Part shown: positions 19,729 through 27,639 of the stretch, piece by piece
Layout: each line of letters begins with the position of its first letter
How positions within the stretch are numbered: position 1 is the stretch's first letter
Assembly (NCBI GenBank): GCA_019096065.1
Contig: JAGUCH010000008.1
Location: forward strand, 563,001 to 627,000
Origin: Paracyclopina nana
Lineage: Eukaryota > Arthropoda > Copepoda > Cyclopoida > Cyclopettidae
DNA: 64,000 bases
Direction: 5' to 3'
Program-made: the position numbers and the translations under genes
Notes under the pieces: generated by a model
Seen by the model: only the letters and a program-made list of their open reading frames with translations
Database searches by the model: none
Told to the model about the DNA's origin: nothing

Positions 19729-22479
19729 TTACTGTGGAGGCTGGTTCCCTTGGGATGCCCTGGCAGCCTCTAAAAAAGACTGCTGATGCTCCAGTAGTGT
19801 GGCTAATGTGGTCTCCATCGCCTTGAGCTTGTCAGCTACGCTCTTTTCCTGCTTTTCTCTGTCTCTTTTTTCAAAGAAGTTGTGGAGCAGGCTGTGATGA
19901 GGGTGCTGGCACTTTGTGCATTTTGCCGCTGTGCAATTCATTCGTCTGTGCTTCGAGTCGATGCAGCGCATGCACAGTCTTTTTTGTATACACAAGTCAT
20001 ACTTGTCTTTCGCTGACATCCGTATGAACTGCTTGCATTGTGGGGTTTTGTGATTGTCTTTCCCACAGACTTGACAGTCATTGATATCTAAATTGCGTAC
20101 CGCAGTTGACAAGCATGGCCCCGAGTTTTCTTCTTCATAATCCGTTGAATAATCCGAGGGGCTTTCTACTTCTTCTTCTCCGGAATCGTCCTGTGTCAGC
20201 AGCGTCACTGCTTTCTTTTTTGTTTCCGGAGCGGCCGATGCCGCAGTTTTCGTAGGTTCCTTCAATTTTGTCTCGTAGTTCGTGAGTCTCATAATGGACA
20301 GCTTCCACTCAATGAACTGTAGAATTGCTTTCACCGAGTGCTCATGGTGTCCCAGCTGAATGAAGTCTTCATATCGCTGTTTCGAGCTCTCTTTCCAGTT
20401 CATTACGTACAGTACCGAGTCTATTTCCGATCCGGCATTCAACCTTCTTCTCGCGGCCTCGTCTTGATAATATCGCATGATGTCAAGCAAAATTCCCTTG
20501 TATTCCAGCATTGACTCGCGCTTTTGATGATCAAGAGGCGTCATTTTCGATAGTTTTGACAGGAGAAAGCCTCGTCGGCCTTTCAAGTCCGCGTACAAGC
20601 TATCGAGCTTTTCAATCGCGTTCGCGAGGTTCAATAAATTCCAGGGTTTAAAATTTCTAATTTCTATTTCAGGTTCACCCTCGACGCTGTCTTTCAATAG
20701 CATAAGCTTATTCTCCGGAGAGATGCTCACGTTTCTGATGACCCTGATGAAGAAGCGGTCCCTGAATTCCTGGTAATCACCAATATCTCCCGCAAACTTC
20801 ATCTTTGGAATGTCACTTTCTTTGGGCAACCTGTCCTTGCTTTTGTCATAGATCTGGCTAAGCTTGAAGGAGTGCAAATACAGGTCTGACCACTCCTCTA
20901 CGTTTTCTTTCCTTGCTTTGGACACGTGCGGATGCATTATTGTCCTCAATGAAATGAAGTCTTCGTCTTCAGGTTCCTCCCTTGGGACCTGAGCTTGGGG
21001 CCTTGGCAGTCCACCTCGTCTACGGTTTGAGCCCCGTGGTCTGAATACATATGACCTGTTGGAATCAGCGTCCGATGGGTACTCGTTGTCCTCATCATTT
21101 TGACAGGGTGGAGGTGTGATATTGGGCAGCTTTTTAAACTCCCTTGGGACTGCCTTCTCTTTGAGCTTCTCCAGCTTCTTTTTCAGGTCGAGTGTTCTCT
21201 GGTATTCGTCCTGCGCGGATTTTAGCTTATCGGCCAGGTCGCCATGTTCGCCTGGTTCTTTGATTTCGGGCTGCTTTGGATCTTGCAATTTTTGTTTTGG
21301 ATCCATGCTTTTTGCTGCCATCAAAGCCTTGGGTTTTGTACCTGTTTCTTTGGGGGCAGTCTTCCCCGCGCTTTTTACCATGGCTCCGTCTGTTTCTTTA
21401 TTGCGGTCGTCTAGGATCTTTTCTAGAAAGCCCATCTCTTTATTATAGTAGTCATCGAAGTCTTTAGCTACTGACCTGTCTTTTGGCAGCAGTTTGCCGA
21501 TTTCATTGGCCAAAAGCTCTGTTTGGTTCACGGTTTTAGTGACTGTGCACAGGCCGCTTTTCTTCAGGGGCTGTTCTGCCTCCTGTAATAGAAGTTTGCA
21601 TGCTTCGGCCTGCTGCATTATGAGTGCCTTGTTCGATTCTACTTGCACTTTGATGTATTTAGCTTGGTCCTGCGAGACCTTTTTCAAGTCCATGCCGTGG
21701 ATCTGTAGCTTGAATTCGCTGTAGTAGCTCTTCAGCTGATCTAGCATGAATTCTACATCCTTGGACTTATCTGGTGGGATCTCCTGAGGTGTCCTTTTCT
21801 CAGGGTTGAATCCCGTGTTGAGGAGTTCTTCCAGCAAGTTTGGCTCATTCGTAGCTTTGCTTGGCAACCCTAGCACTACTGGGGGAACCTCATAACTGTG
21901 ATGCGATGGCTCCTGGACTTTCGAATTGTCCTTTGAGACTTGCAGCTCCTCGTTCTGGTCGCCATCGCGTAATTTCTCGCCCAATTTAGCATTGATTCTA
22001 TCGACCTCGCAGTCAGCCAGGCCCGAAATGTCTAGCCGACTCGATATATCAAATGCATACGAAGAATCCTGGCACGAGATCCTCGAAAAGTTTGGGTCTG
22101 CTTCTTCCTTCTTTTGAAGGATTTTTCGAAAGTTTTTGTACCAAAACCGCTTTCTAAGTCGAAGCCTTTCTAGTTTCGCGCAAAGTTCCTGAGCCGTGAC
22201 AGCCCTGCTGTCCTCCTCAGCATCATATTCTCCCTCTGAATCGCTCTGGGACTTTGCCAGCTCAAACAGGCCTGACATTTCTCTATCTAAGCGGTTGATG
22301 TCATCCCTTGCCTGCTTGACCTCACTCACAAGTCTCCTGATATTCTGTTCCCAGAACGTTTTGGACTTTCGTTGCCAGCTTATGAACAAGTCCTCTAATG
22401 CGAGGAGCTCGCCTGCTAACCTGCCTGACAACTCTCCCCAGCTTTCCTTTTCCTCTTTGGGGGTGCTAGTTCTAGCCAT
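19729..22479 (-). CDS. gag: BEL/Pao Gag polyprotein (916 aa)
   Basis: Long charged N-terminal half with coiled-coil character. A DUF1759-like capsid core (FAGDIGDYQEFRDRF, about residues 560-760) follows. Near residues 801-865 come two perfect CX2CX4HX4C zinc knuckles (beginning CQVCGKDNH and CMRCIDSKH) and a third variant Cys/His cluster (CTKCQHPHH). A Gln-rich tail ends in PPQ. The role is assembly of the particle and RNA binding. The start is the first Met after the leader; the frame is uninterrupted. At 916 residues it is long for a BEL gag, mostly because of the extended N-terminal region before the capsid core. Confidence 0.9.
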   Translation of the reverse strand: MARTSTPKEEKESWGELSGRLAGELLALEDLFISWQRKSKTFWEQNIRRLVSEVKQARDDINRLDREMSGLFELAKSQSDSEGEYDAEEDSRAVTAQELCAKLERLRLRKRFWYKNFRKILQKKEEADPNFSRISCQDSSYAFDISSRLDISGLADCEVDRINAKLGEKLRDGDQNEELQVSKDNSKVQEPSHHSYEVPPVVLGLPSKATNEPNLLEELLNTGFNPEKRTPQEIPPDKSKDVEFMLDQLKSYYSEFKLQIHGMDLKKVSQDQAKYIKVQVESNKALIMQQAEACKLLLQEAEQPLKKSGLCTVTKTVNQTELLANEIGKLLPKDRSVAKDFDDYYNKEMGFLEKILDDRNKETDGAMVKSAGKTAPKETGTKPKALMAAKSMDPKQKLQDPKQPEIKEPGEHGDLADKLKSAQDEYQRTLDLKKKLEKLKEKAVPREFKKLPNITPPPCQNDEDNEYPSDADSNRSYVFRPRGSNRRRGGLPRPQAQVPREEPEDEDFISLRTIMHPHVSKARKENVEEWSDLYLHSFKLSQIYDKSKDRLPKESDIPKMKFAGDIGDYQEFRDRFFIRVIRNVSISPENKLMLLKDSVEGEPEIEIRNFKPWNLLNLANAIEKLDSLYADLKGRRGFLLSKLSKMTPLDHQKRESMLEYKGILLDIMRYYQDEAARRRLNAGSEIDSVLYVMNWKESSKQRYEDFIQLGHHEHSVKAILQFIEWKLSIMRLTNYETKLKEPTKTAASAAPETKKKAVTLLTQDDSGEEEVESPSDYSTDYEEENSGPCLSTAVRNLDINDCQVCGKDNHKTPQCKQFIRMSAKDKYDLCIQKRLCMRCIDSKHRRMNCTAAKCTKCQHPHHSLLHNFFEKRDREKQEKSVADKLKAMETTLATLLEHQQSFLEAARASQGNQPPQ

Positions 22480-22999
22480 GATGAAAATAACAGCTTCTGT
22501 AACTAGTGTAATAACACAGGGACTTTTTATTTAGTAGAAGCTTACAATCGGTGTAAAATTGGAGTAATACAATGAGATCAGGTCTTCAGAATTCGCTATA
22601 TTCTTCGCTGAATCTCGGAAGATGCCACCACACCACAACAACGCCAAAAGGGAATCACTAAACTGTGGCTCGAACGAAGCAAACACCACTGTATGTCATG
22701 CAGAGATGAACGCAGTGGGATGGGGTTTTGGGGTGTCAGGTGTCGAACCTATCGAAGGACCTCGAACCCCCAAACTGACGAGCTCCAAATCCGCAATGAG
22801 ATCGATTGGGGCCCGTCTTCTAGTACCAGAACCTGGTGGAAATCCTGTCAGTAGTGGGCAATGATGCCAAGAAACTGAGCGTTGGACGTATTTATGCCAA
22901 TGAAAAGAAGTACTCGGCTCAGTTGTCAAACGGCTGTCACATGCAGGTCACTACGCCCTTGGTGCGAATGGTGGATCCGAAGGCAAATTTGGCCTCCGG

Positions 23000-23050
23000 G
23001 TGATCGAGTTCCTTCGATAGCTCAGTTGGTAGAGCTTGATCTGTAATCAC
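23000..23050 (+). other. tRNA-Tyr 5'-half-like sequence, copy 1
   Basis: The plus strand reads TCCTTCGATAGCTCAGTTGG then TAGAGC, the acceptor 5' strand and D arm of eukaryotic tRNA-Tyr with a perfect A box (TAGCTCAGTTGG). It is followed by TGAT-CTGTA-ATCA, an anticodon-arm-like stem bearing GTA. No T arm or 3' acceptor strand follows, so it is not a tRNA gene. The element's own RNA carries the complement. Confidence 0.65.
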
Positions 23051-23189
23051 AGAAATAAACTTAAAGACGGGTCTATGATGCCTAAAACCTTTCCTTACCC
23101 GCTTTGGCCCCTCTGCTCGAAGCCCAAGTGAGGGTTGGTGGCCTCTCCGCTCGATTGGGGGCTAAATTTGCCTCCCCTTCCGTTCTCGG

Positions 23190-23255
23190 GTGATCGAGGT
23201 CCTTCGATAGCTCAGTTGGTAGAGCCCCGTAGCCTCGTTGACCTGTAATCACCGA
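23190..23255 (+). other. tRNA-Tyr 5'-half-like sequence, copy 2
   Basis: Repeats the block of copy 1, including the preceding GTGATCGAG and the 25 bases CCTTCGATAGCTCAGTTGG plus TAGAGC, then CCTGTAATCACCGAA. The copies are 190 bp apart. Again no 3' half. Confidence 0.65.
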
Positions 23256-23881
23256 AGATTGAAGTATTAGCGAGGTATTTTCGGATTTTGATCTTATCTC
23301 CTACGTTTACACTCCTCGCGTGGCTTCGTGGCAATGTGTGCCGGAAGCGAGATTGGCTCAGCTGAAAACTGAGCCCTAGAATTTGTGGCTCGGTGCCAAA
23401 CGGCTACCGTTCAAATTCAAAATTTGGCGGGACTTTTTTGATGGCGTCACCTGACGCGTAGCTTTGACCCAACTTTCAAGAAGCCGGAGCCCGTCAAAAA
23501 AGTCTCAATCGTAGCGATCCAAGAAGGTGTCACCTGACACGCAGCCTTATGAGCAGCTTTTATAATAAGCTACGGCCCATACAAGGATCGCAAATCCAAA
23601 ACAGGCGTCCTTTTGACGCAAACAGACGCTCAGAAGACTACGACTTAGTCTCCAAGCGTGGGTAGCTCGCCGCTAACTGTCAGTGCCCCGTAATCACGGG
23701 GGACAGCTTTTTGGGCGAAAATCGCGTCTGGCGGGCTTAATACCGGCCAAAAGCGGAACGAACGCGTCGGGCAGGTTTGAATTACCTGCCAAAAGCGTGA
23801 TAATAATGAGTTCAAATCCCAACTTACACTATCCCCTACGAATATCCAGTGGTCCTCGTGGGTTCACCAGCCTGGGTAATC

Positions 23882-23893
23882 CGTTGGGCGCCA
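23882..23893 (-). other. BEL primer-binding site, tRNA-Lys type
   Basis: Directly after the 5' LTR the element strand reads TGGCGCCCAACG, complementary to the 3' end CGTTGGGCGCCA of the tRNA-Lys(CTT) type. The match covers 12 bases and then diverges (GATTACC). Spacing to the LTR is zero. Confidence 0.8.
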
Positions 23894-24133
23894 TGAAAGG
23901 AAGATAACCAATGGTACTATGCCTTAGGAAAGTCTTCCAGAATACGCAGTGAAGCCAAAGTGTGAACTTTGTACAAAAGTGCCGAATAAAGGACAACTTG
24001 ATCGTATGGGAAAACAATATGAACTGACTATATTTTGGCGGTGTAAGCTGACAAACAGTAAGCTGACAAAGTAGACTGAGAAGCGTCTTCTTCTAGAGAG
24101 GTTGCGTGGAACGGAGATCGAACTTTCCTTTCA
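23894..24133 (-). repeat. BEL 5' LTR (240 bp)
   Basis: Identical by eye to 13670-13909. It is followed by the target duplication AAAGT at 24134-24138. Confidence 0.9.
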
Positions 24134-24138
24134 AAAGT

Positions 24139-24845
24139 AAAGTCTTTTTCACACAGTTAGTTGGTTAATTTATTAGTAATTAGTGCAGGAATTTGAGGTA
24201 GTTGATCACAAGTGAGGGAACAGGTAAATCTTCAATGAACTGGTAAGCACTGGCACCCACATTCAGCTGGTGCCTTATTTCGAACCGGCACAATTCTTTC
24301 AGTGCTTAGCAAAATCTTGTCCACTCAGCTATAGGGGAAAAAAGTATTCTTCATAAAAATTGGTACAATTCTTTCAGTGTCCACCAAAATCTTGTATACT
24401 CAGCTTAAGTGGAAAAAAGTATTAGCCTAAAAAAGGCGCAGAATCTTGTCTACTCAGTACTCAGCTAAAAGGCCGTTCTCATATTGCCAGAAATAGCAAA
24501 GCTAAGGTAAAAATAGCTAGGCAAAGCAGCTGCTTTTTTAATGTTGAGCGAAATCAGCCAACACAAACCAGTTATTTTGCTCCACATTTCGAATATGCAG
24601 CTCCTTTGCTTAAAATGTTGAGCGCTTGCTTAGCTAGTTTTACCTTACCTTTGCTTTTTCTGGCAATATGAGATCGGCCTATAGTGTAAAAAAGTTTTAT
24701 CCTAAAAAGAGGCAGCTTGAGGAGCCATACAAAAATCCAGATTCAGCAATTCAAATCCTGTACAATCCCGAGTGTTGTTGCAAAATCCCGCTAGGTGGCA
24801 AAGTAAAGTCTTCTTCATGCAGCAACTTGGTCAATTTATTAGTAA
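24139..24845 (-). repeat. SOCS-box terminal-exon array, proximal part
   Basis: One full unit begins at 24181; its SOCS frame has the conserved Trp codon changed to TAA. A truncated piece follows at about 24361-24465 and a further unit is interrupted by a foldback element. The array runs directly into the 3' flank of the ASB gene, whose AATAAA (minus strand, 24835-24840) is the same signal present in every unit. Confidence 0.7.
24470..24680. mobile_element. foldback/MITE-like element, 211 bp
   Basis: The ends are AGGCCGTTCTCATATTGCCAG at the left, and at the right, in reverse complement, the same 21 bases with one mismatch (GAT for GTT). The inverted similarity continues for about 50 bp through AGCAAAGSTAAGGTAAAA and GCTAGGCAAAG / GCTAAGCAA. 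It was inserted into a SOCS-array unit; a TA-type duplication is possible. Confidence 0.75.
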
Positions 24846-25604
24846 TCAGTGCAGGAATTTGAGGTAGTTGATCACAGGTGAGGGAACAGGTAAATCTTCG
24901 ATGAACTGGTAAGCTCTGGCAACCACAATCAGCTGGTGCCTAATTTCGAACCGGCACAACTCTTTCAGCGTCCAGCAAAATCTCTTCTGCTTTTTCAAGC
25001 CTTCAATCACTGAGTAATCTTGTCTTTGCTCAGCCAGAATTTCCGCGGTCAACTCGCCCTTGGCAGCTGTTTTGGCGCGCGTCCGGATTTTGGCGCCAAA
25101 ATTCAAAACGGCCAGCACCAACTCGATGCGCGCCATTTCCACAGCTGTCAACAGAGGCGTGGTGAAATAAGAGTGCCATGATTTATTGAAGTAGCTATAA
25201 CATGGAATGACCATGTTGATGTCAGCTCCAAGTTGAACCAGTTTTTCCACCATTTTGACGTCATTCCTTGCAATAGCTGAAGTGAGACTGGTTAATCCGC
25301 GGATTTCCGCCCTTTGGCCCCCTATGGTTTGGCAGACACCCTGCCACAGAGCATCCACATGGAACAGCCCGTTTCCCATGAGAATTTCACAGAGTTCTAC
25401 ACTTTTCACTTCGAGGGCTGCCACTTGGAGGGGATTGTCATATTTGACATCTGTGGAATTCGGGTGCAAAGGGCCCCAAATGGGCCTGCCAATGTTGGGC
25501 ACTTTTTTCATCAGCATCAGCACACTTTGCTTCCAGCCAAGAGGCTGAGCCCTGATTAGTTCACAAATGGCCAAAATTAAGGCTCTTTCTTCTTTAGCTT
25601 CCAT
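24846..25604 (-). CDS. ankyrin-repeat and SOCS-box protein (ASB type), 252 aa
   Basis: Encodes three degenerate ankyrin repeats (about residues 56-88, 104-136, 148-180; e.g. LTSAIARNDVKMVEKLV and GADIN). A C-terminal SOCS box (211-250) has a BC box TLKELCRFEIR (212-222) and a perfect Cul5-box core LPVP (238-241). ASB proteins are substrate receptors of ECS ubiquitin ligases: the BC box binds elongin B/C, the LPxP element recruits cullin-5, and the ankyrins select the substrate. A short ASB, single coding exon, uninterrupted. The Met is preceded on the minus strand by a long pyrimidine tract and GCAG two bases upstream, so a 5' UTR intron is likely, perhaps from the divergent promoter near 38.43 kb. 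The 3' end is the source of the tandem array. Substrate unknown. Confidence 0.85.
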   Translation of the reverse strand: MEAKEERALILAICELIRAQPLGWKQSVLMLMKKVPNIGRPIWGPLHPNSTDVKYDNPLQVAALEVKSVELCEILMGNGLFHVDALWQGVCQTIGGQRAEIRGLTSLTSAIARNDVKMVEKLVQLGADINMVIPCYSYFNKSWHSYFTTPLLTAVEMARIELVLAVLNFGAKIRTRAKTAAKGELTAEILAEQRQDYSVIEGLKKQKRFCWTLKELCRFEIRHQLIVVARAYQFIEDLPVPSPVINYLKFLH

Positions 25605-25689
25605 TGCTGCATGGTTGTGCCAATTGCAGTGAATAAGAGAAAGCCGAGAGAAAGCAGGTGGAAAACCTCACAAAACCTCTTTGAACTAA

Positions 25690-27060
25690 CATTGTTTCCT
25701 CACTTGGAGTCTGATGCATGAAAAAGCAGACAGAGTAAAAAATAGAGTCTGACTCCTTAAAAGAGGGAAAATTAATCTTATACCTGACTGATACCTTAAA
25801 AAGCAAACTGAATCTTTAACAGAGTCTGATTCGTAAAAAAGCAAACTTAAATCTAAATAGAGTCTGATTACTAAAAATGCAAACTGAGGCTTTAATAGAG
25901 TCTCATTCCTAAAAAAGCAAACTGAATCTTAAATAGAATATGATTACTAAAAAAGCAAACTTAATCTTAAATAGAGTCTGATTCCTAGAAAAGCCAACTG
26001 AATCTTAAATAGAGTCTGTTTCCATAAAAAGCAAACTGAATCTTAAATAGAGTCTGATTCCTTAAAAGCTAACTGAATCTTAAATAGAGTCTGATTCCTA
26101 GAAAAGCCAACTGAATCTTAAATAGAGTCTGATTCCTTAAAAGCTAACTGAATCTTTAAATAGAGTTTGATTCCTAGAAAAGCCAACTGAATCTTAAATA
26201 GAGACTGTTTCCATAAAAAGCAAACTAAATCTTTAATAGAGTCTGATTCCTAAAAATCAAACTGAGTTTTAAATAGAGTCTGATTCCTTAAAAATCAAAC
26301 TGAATCTTAACTAGAGCCTGATTCCTTTTAAAAAATCAAACTAAATATTTAATAGAGCCTGATTCCTTAAAAAAGCTAACTGAATCTTAAATAGAGTCTG
26401 ATTCCTTGAAAAGCTAACTGAATCTTAAATAGAGACTGTCACCTTAAAAACCTAACTGAATCTTAAATAGAGTCTGATTCCTTGAAGAGCAATCTTAATC
26501 TTAAATAGAGTCTTATTCATAAAAAAGCAAACTGAATCTTAAATAGAGTCTGATTACTAAAAAGCTAACTGAATCTTAAATAGAGTCTGATTCCTTGAAA
26601 AGCTAACTGAATCTTAAATAGAGACTGTCACCTTAAAAACCTAACTGAATCTTAAATAGAGTCTGATTCCTCAAAGAGCAATCTTAATCTTAAATAGAGA
26701 CTGTCACCTTAAAAACCTAACTGAATCTTAAATTGAGTCTGAATCCTTAAAGAGCAAACTGACTGAATCAAAATATCAGTCTTATTCATAAAAAGCAAAC
26801 TGAATCTTAAATAGAGTCTGATTCCTAAAAAAGCAAACTGAATCTTAAATAGAGTCTGTTTCATAAAAGCTAACTGAATCTTAAATAGAGACTGTCACCT
26901 TAAAAACCCAATTCTGAAAGCCAAATGAATCTTAAAACAGAGTCTGATCCGCAGAAAAGCTGAGCTAGTCATAAAATAAGTCTGATGCACAAAAAACAAA
27001 TTGAATCAAAAATAGAGTCTGATTCATAGAAAACAGAAGCGAGTCATAAAATGAGCCTGC
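25690..27060. repeat. minisatellite, about 37-bp unit
   Basis: Some thirty diverged copies of a unit containing CTTAAATAGAGTCTGATT, then a short A-rich spacer and GCAAACTGAA. Isolated relics occur further on at about 27705, 28078 and 28158. It lies in the inferred 5' intron of the ASB gene. Higher-order repetition (blocks with AGAGACTGTCACC) appears near 26420-26900. Confidence 0.85.
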
Positions 27061-27062
27061 AA

Positions 27063-27639
27063 AGGCCGATTTCACATGAAGAGAGGCAAGCTAAGCTAAA
27101 ATAAGCAATGTACTTAGATGGATTAGCAACTGCTGAGTCAATTGGCACCAAATTTGGCAGGATTCAAAGAGGAGCCATATAAACCACCATAGCAAATTTC
27201 AACTGGATCCGAGGATCCCATCTAAAGGTTGGGCTAAACAGCCAAAGAGACAAGCAAGATACCTTGCTTTGCTTAAAAATGACCTCCAATGCAGCCGTAG
27301 GTTGACATTTGGATAAATCCTACCACCAAATTTGGTGCCAATACGCTCAGTATTTGCTGAGATACTAGCCTCCAAAGAGCCTAGCTTAGCTTGCCATAGC
27401 TTGACTTCGAAAATGGAGGTCATTTTTTAAGCAAAGCAATGTATCTTGCTTGTCTCTTGTTGGCTGTTATGCTCAACTTTTTAGATGGGATCCTCGGATC
27501 CAGTTGAAATTTGCTATGGTGGTTTATTTGGCTCCTTTTTGAGTCCTGCCAAATTTGGTGCCAATCGACTCGGGTGTTGCTGAGGTATTAGCTTCCAAAG
27601 AACCTTGCTTACTTGAGCTTGTCTATATGAAATCGACCT
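27063..27639. mobile_element. large foldback element, 577 bp
   Basis: Ends AGGCCGATTTCACATGA / reverse complement AGGTCGATTTCATATAG. The arms, each about 250 bp, are imperfect inverted copies: GGATCCGAGGATCCCATCTA at left against TAGATGGGATCCTCGGATCC at right, and TGGCACCAAATTTGGCAGGA against its complement. The whole element would fold into one long hairpin with a small loop near 27350. It is related by its ends to the elements at 24470 and 57861. Confidence 0.8.

Larger units (their letters stand above)
22480..23881 (-). other. BEL leader region (about 1.4 kb) between primer site and gag
   Basis: No long ORF. It carries two direct copies of a tRNA-Tyr 5'-half-like block (plus-strand 23000-23050 and 23190-23255) and GC-rich stretches. 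TTTTGACGGGCTCC-type words recur around 23440-23500. Packaging or translation signals are expected here for an LTR element, but I cannot identify them from sequence alone. Confidence 0.6.
13670..24133 (-). mobile_element. intact BEL/Pao LTR retrotransposon, very young insertion
   Basis: The element is 10,464 bp, bounded by 240-bp LTRs (13670-13909 and 23894-24133) that look identical base for base. Both begin TG and end CA with a 9-bp terminal inverted repeat, TGAAAGGAA/TTCCTTTCA. A 5-bp target duplication AAAGT flanks it (13665-13669 and 24134-24138), as expected for BEL/Pao. Order on the minus strand: 5' LTR, tRNA-Lys-type primer site, leader of about 1.4 kb, gag, pol, a third ORF, polypurine tract, 3' LTR. 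All three ORFs are open. Identical LTRs mean insertion recent enough for no visible substitution. It sits inside the SOCS-box repeat array. Confidence 0.95.

Noticed and set aside
23000-23255. Two tRNA-Tyr genes
   Set aside because: Only the 5' half (acceptor strand, D arm, anticodon-like loop) is present. No T arm or 3' acceptor strand follows within a reasonable distance.
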